DNA of 64,000 nt from Tillandsia leiboldiana (Eukaryota; Streptophyta; Magnoliopsida; Poales; Bromeliaceae): positions 16,727,902 to 16,791,901 of the forward strand of contig CM055076.1 in NCBI GenBank assembly GCA_029204045.2, read 5' to 3'. Below are positions 45,412-55,810 of this stretch, piece after piece; position 1 is the first letter of the stretch; each line of letters opens with the position of its first letter. Position numbers and translations under genes: made by a program. Below the pieces are notes generated by a model. It saw only the letters and a program-made list of their open reading frames with translations. It searched no databases and had not been told where the DNA came from.

Positions 45412-46450
45412 TAAGAACCAAAAACGGTGAAGTAATCCCCTCTCTCTCTGCGCCTTGGCCCTTCTGTAGCCACCAAAGGGCGTACGGCAATGAGGTGGGG
45501 GGAAGGAGAGATGAAAAAAGAAATGAAAAAAAAAGGGATTAGGATAACTTTTAGTCCCCCTTAGGTTGGAAAATAAGCTATATTTGTCTCCTAACCCTCT
45601 TTTTACAAAATTACAGTTTTGTCTTCGAAATTTAAATTTTCAAATTTACAGATTTAACTTTTCGAATCCTCGAAATGAGTGCTAATAGTTGAAATGCCCA
45701 ACAACGACTAGTTTTACAGATTTCAGCATATAAACATCGCGATTTATACTGGCGGTAAATCAATTTTTCGATTTGATTTTCGTACAAAACTTGCATTTTC
45801 GGTAGATCCGGATATCGAATTTAAGATCCGATCGCACTATCGTTTTCATCTCGACGATGTCGTTAGACTGACGATATTCTTTTGTTGAGATCTAGTCTCA
45901 TTAGTCACGTCATCGGTGAAAACTGCATCTTTACACTTTTTTCGGTAATTTTGGTTTGCCGAACTGAAAATTGGATGACACCACATCGTTCAGCTCGACG
46001 AGACAAGTGTTATTTTTTTCTTCGTCGAGATTGGGTCCCATTAGTGATGGCTAGGCTAATTGATTGAAAATTTAAATTTTCAAATTTTAAAAATTCTAGA
46101 AAAGAAATTTAATTTAAATTTTTTAGATTTACAAATTTACGAGTATTACAAACCACCTCTTTGACATGTTTTCTGACCATAAGAGTAAAATTTTCTTTTA
46201 TTTAGTTGCTAAACATCATCATAATTTGTTTTTGTAAAACTCAATAAGCTAATGCTAATCTTACAACTCTTAAAGAGTTATAATGCTAGTCTTACGTTTA
46301 TTATTATTATTATTATTATTTATGAGTAATAATAGCCCTACAACTTAAAGAGTTGTAATCTTTAGAGTTCCACCATCCAATGTCCACGTTTTTCCAATTT
46401 TTTTTTTTTTTCTTATAACTAAGAACCAAAACAGATGAAGTAAACCCTTG
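44470..46450. repeat. About 1.07-kb tandem duplication of a decayed LTR-like sequence
   Basis: TAACTTTTAGTC starts at 44477 and 45545, a spacing of 1068 bp. Similarity continues through ATATTTGTCTCCTAACCCTC, GAAATGCCCAACAACGACTA, CTGACGATATTCTTTTGTTG and TTTGACATGTT. Some phrases (GATCCGATC, TCGACGA, TTTTCGG) resemble the LTR tract at 27800-27960, so it is probably an old gypsy LTR. A (CT)n run lies at about 44360-44388. Confidence 0.65.
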
Positions 46451-46569
46451 GCGCTTGGATCGGAGATTGTAAAGGTTACAAATCTTAAGGGTGTGTTTGA
46501 TTTGGAGTTAAAGGGGTCATTTCAAAATAGTTTTAAGTTTTGGGGGTGTCTATACATTTTAATTCTTTT

Positions 46570-47170
46570 AAAATTTTTTTATTTTTTTATTTTTTTTTTA
46601 AAAAAAGGCAGCATGCTGCCGCTTTATTTATAGATATATAAACTCGGCTATAAAGGTGAGACAACTAGGCCTCAAAGAGAAGTGCAAGGAGGAAAGGTAA
46701 AAAAAAAAAAAAGAAGAAGAATTAAGCATAATAAGGCACGAAGACTAAGCACAATAAGCGGCCCAGAGCACCCGCAACTCCTGGATGTCCGCAAGCAGAT
46801 ATTCAAGTCCACGTTTCTTGTCAACGAAACATCTCCGATTGCGTTCTTGCCATAGGGTCCACCAAGACGGCGCAATAGTGGTTAGTTCCCTGCTCCCATG
46901 TGACCGTTCCCACAACCAGTCAAAAGCTGCACCAGCTTGAACCCCGACCTTGTTCATGAGCAGACACCTCAATAGTGAACTAGACGCGTCGCACCCAACA
47001 AAAAGGTGATCCACAGTTTCCAAGGTCCCTAGGCAGAAAACGCAATTGCCGATACCGTTCCAACCCTTTTCTGCAAATTGTCGGCCGTCAGAACCCTTCG
47101 TCTCAGTACTAACCAGACAAAAACTTTGACCTTCAGAGGCAGTTTTAACTTCCATAATTTAACAAATCGC
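46570..47170 (-). mobile_element. 3' end of a LINE with zf-RVT domain and poly(A) tail
   Basis: The minus-strand frame 46745-47155 ends in a zinc-binding reverse-transcriptase C-terminal motif (NCVFCLGTLETVDHLFVGC) followed by a Trp-rich tail (WWTLWQERNRR), typical of plant L1-like LINEs. The 3' UTR (about 46607-46744) ends in an A-rich tail on the minus strand. The upstream part of the same LINE is at 61275-63703; the break at 47170 is a CACTA insertion. Confidence 0.85.
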
Positions 47171-48080
47171 CACTACAAAAAAAATGTGATTTAGCGGCAT
47201 TCTGTAATTGCCGCCTAAAGGTCAAAAAGTGCCGTAAAAATAATTAGTGGCATTTAGCAATTTGTGCCGCCTAAAGTCGTGTTGCTGATTCTTCTACCGG
47301 CATTTAATTAAATTGCCGTTAAAATTAAATAATTAGTAGCATTAAATAAATGCCGTTATAGATGTGGTTATTAGCGATATTATTAAATGCCAGTATTTTT
47401 TAATTATCTACAACACTAATAAATGCCGGTAATTATTAGTTTATTTGCAATATTATACAAATATTGGTAATCTATTCTTAATAAATGCCGGTAATTATTA
47501 GTTTATTTGCAATATTATACAAATATTGGTAATCTGTTGTTAATTCCGGCATTAATAAATGCCGCTAATTCTAAATATTTTTAAATTATATTTTTAAATA
47601 AATAAAAATAATATAAATTATTATTTGCACTATCATAAAATAATTAAATCTTATCAATTTCAAAAAATACAAATTCAATGGATAATATGAGATTTCAATA
47701 TTTTCAATATTTATGCATAAATCGTACATAACAAAATAACAAAAATAATTTACTAAGCTCATTTTCAATTAAACAAACAATAAGTTAAAATCTTCAGTAC
47801 ATTCAACATCCAAAAAAATAACAAACGACTACAAAATATTTCTAAACACAAAAGTACCAATACGTACATAAATAACGCATCCAAATAGGTCAGTACACGA
47901 CATAAAGTTGTTTGCGAATATAACAATACAGCTTAAAATTGTTTAAATTGTCTTGAATTCCAAAGGTGGCATTACCTGCGTTGAACCTGTCAAAAAAAGA
48001 ACACGTTAAAAGTTAGTTTTAACGAGTCAAAAGTCTATATATTAAATAATTAAATTGATGAAAGGATAAAAATATAGGTC

Positions 48081-48742
48081 TTATACAAATGTAAAGGGCC
48101 AAGCCACAGATGCTCCAACAGCATCTCCAATTGTTTGAAAACCTCCATATGATCTTAATAATGGCTCGTTATGCTCTATTGTAACATTTATTTGCACCTC
48201 CCAGCATTGTGATCCTAACTCGACACCACCTAATTTCGTTGTTGGATTTGTACTCAACAAAAAACCTTGCGCAACATGCTTGTGAGGTTTTCTCAAGCTC
48301 TTCAAATATACTTCAATTCCGCCCTAATATTGAGTAAAAATAAGTAAATACAGTTAAACTTTTAAAGTGCAATAAGTAATTTGTACTAGTCTTTATATTG
48401 AAATAATATTAAATAATAACTAAAAAATAAAATAAAACTTGTGATTTATATATATTAGAAATAAGTAATAAAAAAATTCAGAATAAAAAATAGAAGGTAC
48501 CCCATTATCTAAAGTATGGACATCCTTTCCAACAACTTTTGCTCGATAACCCTGCATTCAAATATAGTATATATTGGATATCTATATTGATCTTAAGTAC
48601 ATATAAATTTATACAAAAAAATTAAGATAAATTAATTATAAAAAAATTACCTGATTTCGTGGTACTTCAAAGCTAGATTCAGAAGATTGTATTTCATTAC
48701 TCGGCGGTTCTTCAAAGGTAATGTTATTATTATTACCATTCT
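48081..48742 (-). pseudogene. CACTA-borne gene fragment (plant transposon-protein C-terminal domain)
   Basis: Three minus-strand exons with consensus borders: 48651-48742, 48501-48553 and 48081-48323, with the stop at 48081. The last encodes GGIEVYLKSLRKPHKH...GGVELGSQCWEVQINV...GDAVGASVAWPFTFV. Its GD(A)xGxxVAWP ending resembles a domain found at the C-terminus of many plant CACTA-associated proteins; I recall it as DUF8039-like, but that name needs a profile search. The upstream coding part is missing, probably cut by the LTR at 48775. Confidence 0.5.
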
Positions 48743-48774
48743 GCAAAAAAAAAAGAAAAAAAGATTAGATAATT

Positions 48775-51562
48775 TATCACCGGGCTCTCTGGAACAGCAC
48801 CGGGAACAGTCACGGATATTTGGCATCACAAATTAATCACCGCAATTTCTTGAATTGCATGATTACCGCCTAATCGTCGTTAAACCGGCGATTTTGCCGA
48901 TTTACGATTCGATATCCAAACCCCGCTCAACGAAAGCCGTTGGACCTCTAACGAAAGGTTTAGAGACCACGTGCACACTGTCTACAGGAGCCTACCAGGC
49001 TACATTTACAAAATAACCCCTAGGGTTTTACCAAATTGCATAAAAGCATGCAATTTCATGCCTTTTTCACTTGCATTTAATTTCGAAGTGCTATTTTAAC
49101 GAACTGACACCACCAGCAGGTGGCCCTCGACTTGCTGGACACCGTGCTCACCATTTGCAGTAGCAAGAAACCCGAGGAAAACATCGGGCCATACTATACC
49201 TCTCTAACATAGCTTAAACGCATTTTTGTTTCTTCGGCTCAACGAAACCGAAATCCGACGCGAGCATCGCGTCTAGTGACCCCAAATTAGCCAGGAGCTC
49301 ACTGTCACGGCTTCGCAAACAGCCCAAAACCAGGACTTAAGCCAAACACTAGTCCTAGAGCTTGACAATACCATAACTTTAAATTTCTTATGCCAAATTC
49401 AAAACTGCTTGAGCCTTTTGCTCAATACACTTCAAGAACCCAGGGGCTTGCCCTAGTGCAGCCCAGAAGCTGCTGGATCACAAGATCCAACACCCTCGCT
49501 TACTAACATGTTCACAATGCTCCATTTTAAAATCCACACAGATCCTGTTTGATCTGAAGTGAGCACCAAGCTCAGGAAACAAAATGAAGCATCTTTCATT
49601 TTATACTTGAAACCAAATTCCAAACAAAACCTCTCTTAGGCATTTCATCAAACACCTAGTGGGCACACTCCATTAACAACTAGCCAAGCTTTTGCCCAAG
49701 CTTGTTCTCAGCAGAGAAGCAGCCTGGGAGCTTCTAATATGGATGGAAATGATCCTCAAAGTTGCAGGAGAATCCCCAGCAAGTCTGGGTCCATCTTGCT
49801 TCCCCGATTGCCGAGAAACAAGAAGAGAAAAAGGAAGAAGATGAGCTCGGATACCCATTAATGGTGATTTTTCATCAATGGGTTTTGGGCCTCTCCCAAC
49901 AGCACAAAAAGGTGCCTCTCATCCACACCAAGCTTCTTGAACCCGTGCCCGGCAACAGGACACGGCGGCGGCGACGGACCAACCCTGGCCAAGCTTCCAA
50001 TGGCCACTAATGGCTCATCAATAACCGATCAGCATGGGTCTCATGCAAAGGCATCCTTGGGTCCTTCTCGACCATAGGAAGACAACTGGAGCCTTGGCCG
50101 GCGACGAGAAGCCGCGGCGGCGCCGGAGCAACAAGCTCGGCAGGAGCAAAGTTAGTCCAAAACTAGGGCTAAAATCTGCGATTTGCACACTACTCCAAAA
50201 GCGATGAAACTTCATGGGGAGGTTCTACAGGCCCTACAGAAGGTGACCATCATTTTGGTTTCGAAGTTGAGCCATCGGGTGCGGCGCAAGCAAGGGGCGG
50301 AGCAATTTAGGGTTCCGGCGGGCTTCTTGCTACCGCCGGCAACCGGGAGCACCCCGAGGGTCGGGGCTCTGCATGGGGCATCCCCATGGCGTAAAGGAAA
50401 CACTGCAATGACCTAGGTTGCAAAAGAAAACACGGAGGAAAAGCACTCACCTTGGTCGGATCCGAGGAAGAAAGATTGGTCTTCCCGGCGTCGCGCGGCC
50501 ACGGCGGTGCACCGGACCACCACGGCCTATCTTCTGGACGCTGCAGATGATCGCAGAAAGGCCTGGGCACCAGTCTATGGCTTGGGTGCTTCTCCTTCTC
50601 CTACAAACCGAGAATCAAGGTTGCTTCTTGAAGCTTCTTGCTTTTCCGGCGACCAGGGGCGGCGGCCGGCGGCGCAGGAGCTCGGAAACCTCACAGAGGA
50701 GTTGTGGGGGTCGTGGGTGCGGCTGCAGTTACAAGAACCAGGAGGCTAGGGTTCCTTCCTTGAACCCTAAGTTGCTTTAAATTTAATTGCCCAAAATGCT
50801 AGTTAGCCCCCGAACTTGCATCCTTTACATCTAGGTCCCTCACTGTAGAACACATTTGTGACAAAGACCCTCTCCAAAAAGTTTGGATTAAATTGACACA
50901 TAAAATATAGGGTTTTTTCACAAAAAACTATGAATTTTTACATATTTCACGCTTTTCGAGACAACCGGGTTGTCAAACTGAAAAACAAACAGCACCACGA
51001 CGTTCGGCTCGACGAAATCTATTAGGTAGCGATTTTGGTTCGCTAAAATTGAGCTTCATAATTTTTAAAATCCATCTTATACTGTAAATTATACAGTTCG
51101 ACAAGCTTTACGATACTTTAGGCTCGTCAAATACAAATTTCATCAGAGCCACAGCGCTCAGAACGACGATGCCCATCAAATCGACTACCTGAATCGTCAT
51201 ATTCGGACTCCAGACGGTCGATCGGCTGACGTTGGCCGGCGAGGAAATTAAATCCGGGGCTACTATTCATTGGCACTATTCACTTAAGTCGCGGGTCCCA
51301 CCCGTAACTTCGCTGATTTCTGGACAATCCGACCGTCGGATCGAAAATCAGTTTATATCATTTTCAATCAATTCGACGAGACGGTCGCACTGGCGATTTC
51401 AGATTTTCGAGATCAGATTCGGATCTGAAAGGCAGACATAGTGCTTCGAAAACTGTGCAATTTGCACACCGATATACAACCACTTAGGTTCAATTTTGCA
51501 TTTCTTTATTCATATTGACATTTTAATTCTTCAAATTCAAATTTTAGTTCTTGGGTACTACA
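48775..51562 (-). mobile_element. Gypsy LTR (solo or truncated) nested in the CACTA
   Basis: Similar in order and sequence to the LTR at 10932-15453: a CCGG-rich core (49960-50760) followed by the CGACGTTCGGCTCGACGAAA block (50998-51017), then GACTACCTGAA and TTAAGTCGCGGGTCCCACCC (51282-51301). Its right end is probably TTGGGTACTACA (51551-51562). The left end TATCACCGGG may be a mutated TGTCAC start. No target duplication is certain. Confidence 0.5.
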
Positions 51563-51915
51563 TCAAATGTAAATTTCGTCAGCGCCACTGCGCTCAGAAT
51601 GACGAAGCGGTTAAAATCGACTACCTGAACCGTTAGATTCGGTCACTAGACAGTGAATCGGCTGACGTTCACCGCCGAAAAAACCGAATCAGGGGTTACT
51701 ATTCATCAGTACTATTAACTTAAGTTGCGGGTCCCACCAACAACTTCGCTGATTTCTGGACAATCTGACCGTCTGATCGAAAAACGGTCTATACCATTTT
51801 CAATCGGTTCGACGTGACGGTCATACTGGCGATTTCAGATTTTCGAGATCAAACTTGGATCTAAAAGGTGAACAAATATTGCTCTGAAAAATGTGTAATT
51901 TGCAGGAATAAATCT
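51563..51915 (-). mobile_element. Partial second copy of the same LTR tail
   Basis: Repeats the 51120-51480 segment: AAATTTCGTCAGCGCCACTG, TCGACTACCTGAA, TTAAGTTGCGGGTCCCACC and CTGGACAATCTGACCGTC. It begins abruptly after the end of the previous LTR and stops at GTGTAATTTGCAGG, where CACTA-like AT-rich sequence resumes. Confidence 0.6.
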
Positions 51916-52674
51916 AATATTATTTATTTATATCTTAAGTAAGAATTTAAGATCTTTTACCAATATTTGCTTTTAAATTGCATAATAAAGTTTTTAGTGG
52001 CATTAAAAGTAATTGCCGGTATTTAAACTATCTTTTACCAGCATATAAAAATAAATATAGCTAAATATTCATATTTACCAACAATAATTTGTAAATATCG
52101 ATAAATGATATATTTAGCAACAATTTTTAATAAATGCCTGTATATTTTGTATCTAACAACATTTATTTAAATATTGCAACGAATAGTGCCGCTGTATGTC
52201 ATATTCACCAACAATAATTTGTAAATATCGATAAATGATATATTTAGCAACAATTTTTAATAAATGCCTGTATATTTTATATTTAGCAACATTTACTTAA
52301 ATATTGCAACGAATAGTGCCGCTGTATGTCAAATTTCTAGTAGTGCGTGTAGTGGCCCTGGTTCCCATGCAACGTTCTTCCGATGAATCCACTGTTAGAA
52401 CACCTATCATTGGTGTATCTGGCCCATGGTGCATCAATAGGATGCCACAGATGGACCCTGTGTGATATTACTTGATGTGTTGGCTTTCGGCTGGGTTTGC
52501 CGAAATATCGGAAAAGAATTAGGCCAAACAGAGGTCGGAAATGGATTCAGCACGGAAAAACGCTTGAAAACGGCTATTTGCTTGTTAAATTCTGAGTCCG
52601 GATGCCCAAAAACGGACTCCCGGAAGTTTTTCGCGCATTTCGGTGCATGGGAACAGCCGTGGACCAGCCCCTGC

Positions 52675-53189
52675 CACGTGGCAGCTTCTGATTGGGCCGG
52701 CGCATACCGCTCGGTCCACAGAGCTTGGGCGCTGGTGCATGGACCGGCGCCTGGACACGTGGCGGCTGCCCATTGGCGGGCTCACGCGACTCGGTCCACG
52801 GGGGCGCGCGGTTGGTGCAGTGGACCGGGGCGGGCCACGTGGCTTCTTCTGGTTGGTCGGTCCATAGGCACCTGGCGTATGCGACGCGGCACAGTGCCAC
52901 GTGGCAGATGCCGGTTGGCGGGTCAACGCACGCGCGACAGCGCGTGGACCGCGCCGGGCGCGGCGCACGATGGACCTGCCCGGCCACGTGTCGCCCGCTG
53001 GTTGGCGGGCGCAGCGACCCGGGTGGGCCGCCGTGAACCGCGGCCCGTGGTCGCTGCCGTGGACCGCGCTGCACGTGGCGCGCCATGATTGGTGGGCGCA
53101 TGTGCGCCGGGCGCGGGGAGCGCGGGGCTGGACACGTGGCGGCCATCGGGTGGCCCCGCACCGCTGTCCCCTGTTCGGGGGGACACGTG
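52675..53189. promoter_or_regulatory. Array of eight G-box (CACGTG) motifs in U3
   Basis: CACGTG starts at 52675, 52756, 52836, 52898, 52985, 53072, 53133 and 53184, mostly as (A/C)CACGTGGC. That is the core bound by plant bZIP and bHLH factors and the form of ABA-response elements. Spacing is 51-87 bp, and neighbouring GATTGG/GGTTGG and GTGGACCG phrases recur, so it is a degenerate tandem array. The last copy is about 135 bp upstream of the TATA box. The other LTR carries the same array (58431-58945). Confidence 0.85.
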
Positions 53190-53323
53190 GCGGCACCGGA
53201 TCGATCCGGGCGCGCACAGTGTTGGGCCGGGCCCAACACTGTAGGCGCCCGAATGATTCAGGCGCCCGATTTGTTTGGGCCGAGAGCCCAATATTTGGAC
53301 TTTTGGTTTTTTCTGCTGTAGCC

Positions 53324-53330
53324 TATAAAT
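53324..53330 (+). promoter_or_regulatory. TATA box of the gypsy 5' LTR
   Basis: TATAAAT within GCCTATAAATAGG, immediately downstream of the G-box array; the same site lies at 59080-59086 in the 3' LTR. Transcription start is expected about 30 bp later. Confidence 0.7.
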
Positions 53331-55520
53331 AGGTAACTTGGGCCTCATTTTTGAGGCCTTTCCCGAAGCTTTTAGCTCCTGAGCCCTTTACCAAAATTCT
53401 TTCTCTCCCTCTTGTGCATCTTTTGGCAAAGGTTCAGAATTTTTGGAGGCCGCGACGACGGCGACTTCTGCATCGGGGTGCGGAGCGACGATTTACTGTT
53501 GGAGGCCCATTTTCGTCGCGGTTTAGTCTGGGAGGTCTACCGGGCTACCCCGACGTTATTTTTGGACGATTTCTGCGGTGACGGTTTCGTAAGAGGTAAA
53601 TCTACAATTTCCGTGTTGGACACTTTTTCTGGATCCGAGCTTTTCTTTGGGTTCTGGGTACATTTTTAACCCCCTTTGCGACTGTTGGTGGATTTGGACA
53701 GCACCTGCTTGTCGGATTTTTATCTCCTCATCCGGACATCGGAATTCGACGTTTCAGGACTCTATCGACATCTACTCTTCGCGAGGATCGCCGTCATATT
53801 TTTATTGGAATTTTTGAAGGAAATTTTTCAGGTGAAAATTTCGTGTTAATGGGACTGTTCACCACAGATTTTGGGAATGTGGAATTTGTGTGGATTAAAG
53901 TGTAATTTTGGTGTATGTTTGTACCCAGGAGATTGTGAGCACTGCTACCGTGTTGCTAGCTTGGTGGATACTGTGTTTGGCTATTTCTGGACTTTTAGCT
54001 GTACAACCTTGGACAGTTAGCACTTTCAGGTGGGTGACCTTGCTTCCAAGAACTCTGGACTGTGTACTAATTCTATATGTGTAGGATCATGCATGTTAGA
54101 AATTGGAGTATTAGCATGTGTAAAACTGTATGTTGTATCTTGTATATCAGTTGTTGAATCTTTTGATTCCTACTTTATGTTAAGTAGTGAAATCTTGGAA
54201 CTTGACCTAGCACCCCTGTCATATGCATCTTGTTCAGCCAGTCTGTAGAAAACTCTAACTTGGGCTAGGTTTTTATTGCTCTAGACATTCCACATCACGA
54301 TACTTCATTTCACTATGGACTTAGCTTTTCCTCGCCCGAGTTGTGGGCCGAGAGGTCGGGTGGTTGTGGGATGCATTTGCACTCGTGTCTGGGGACCGAG
54401 TGGAGTTGATAGCAGTCTGTAGATCTGATTTCTTTGGGAGAGTGATAGTGATGGTAGATCTGGGTTCTTGGATACTGTCAGAGAGACAGTGAGTCTCCGC
54501 TGTGTAGATTCCAGCCAGTGAGTGAGTCAGTGATTTGTTTGGTAGTCGATCTTGTTGATCGATGATTGGATCATAGCCTGCATGAGCCACATTTGAGCTT
54601 TACAGAGATACTTTACAGAGATACTTATGGGTTACTTTGACTCGAGCGGGTCGCTCCCCTCGAGTGCCACTCCGGAGTAGGCGAGACCGGGTTGTTATAC
54701 CGGCGTGAGTTTGAGATGTTCTTTCGCGACTTGTTGTTGCATTTGTCCCTCTGGCTGTGCTTTTGTTGGCAGCCATGGACGTCCTACGTAAGTCCGCTCC
54801 TCCGGGACGTAACGGCAGTAGGTTGGCGCAGGTTTGACTGGACCCAATGAGGCAGTCAGTTTAGATTGGGTGATCAGGGAGGAGAGTTAGTTGTGGCATC
54901 ATGTCTTTCTGTTCCACTTTTGAGCATCTAGATAGAGGCATAGTAGCTGTAGAGTTACCTTTCCCAGCTTTCCTTACAGCACTGCATATGTTACTTTATG
55001 CCTCTGGTAGACTTAGTGGGCAGACCGTCGGGCTTGTTGGCGGCACCCACTGAGAACTACTGTGGGATGTAGTTCTCACACCCGTCGTGGTGTCTTCTCC
55101 CCAGGGACTTCTGCTCCGGTTCCTGCAGCTCCTGTTGCTGATCCAGCTCCTTCAGACCGAGGTAAGGGAATCGCGAGATAGATCCCCTCCTGTCATCTTC
55201 AGTGTGTGAGTAGATGTACCCCAGTACTATTTTGGTGTGTGTTATGTCGAGTGACTTTTGTAGTGAGGTTTGAGTTGTACCTTTCTTTCTTGCTTTTCTG
55301 AGAGACTCTTGTGTTCTGGTGAGGTTGGTCTGTATATTTGTGAGTTGTAGTTTTATTTTATGTATTTTATTCCAGCTTTTTCTCTTTCAGCTCTGATATC
55401 TGCTAGTGTAGATGTTTCTTTGCAGGTTAGTCGCTACGCCTATACGGGGCTTCCCGTATGGGCGGCGGATCTGTTGGCGAGCCGGGGCGCAGTATCGCCC
55501 CGGGGCGTGACAGATTAGAG

Positions 55521-55533
55521 TGGTATCAGAGCC
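55521..55533 (+). promoter_or_regulatory. Primer-binding site of the gypsy element
   Basis: TGGTATCAGAGCC, complementary to initiator tRNA-Met, eight bases after the LTR end (spacer GATTAGAG). Confidence 0.9.
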
Positions 55534-55810
55534 TAGGATGTAGGTCTTGGAGGACTTAGGAACCCTAGGCTTGTGGTTGGACCCTAGGATGACTCGCGTG
55601 AGAGCCGTGATTTTAGCGAGAGTCCTGATTGGATTTCTAACTCTCCCGAGCGGTTCGGGATGAGTGATTGACATGTCTTCCTTCAGTGGCAACTATGTTG
55701 GCTGCAGACAACATAGTACTTCGGGAAGGGGGACATGCCTCCTGACTTTCGCTAGATTGGGTCGAGTGATGATTTGGGTTCTGACTGTTTGCCTTGTCCC
55801 TCAGGTGGGG

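Larger units (their letters stand above)
47171..52345. mobile_element. CACTA (En/Spm-type) DNA transposon
   Basis: The left end is CACTACAAAAAAAATG and the right end TTTCTAGTAGTG, an inverted pair. The three-base target duplication is CGC: it precedes 47171, and follows 52345 once the gypsy insertion is removed. Subterminal repeats of the GGCATTTA / AATGCCGG kind crowd both ends (47200-47580, 51990-52335), including tandem copies at 47427-47530 and 52074-52331. No complete transposase is seen; only a minus-strand exon cluster remains, so the element is non-autonomous. Confidence 0.88.
52348..55512 (+). repeat. 5' LTR of the gypsy element
   Basis: 3165 bp. The first 1 kb (U3) is strongly GC-rich from about 52640 to 53240 and holds eight CACGTG cores. 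A TATA box follows at 53324-53330. Long open frames on both strands of the GC-rich part are composition artefacts. Confidence 0.92.

Noticed and set aside
52462..53348. Long overlapping open frames on both strands (up to 221 codons), repeated at 58218-59104
   Set aside because: They lie in the GC-rich U3 of the gypsy LTRs, overlap in several frames at once and show low-complexity Arg/Pro/Ala/Gly composition. They are composition artefacts duplicated with the LTR.
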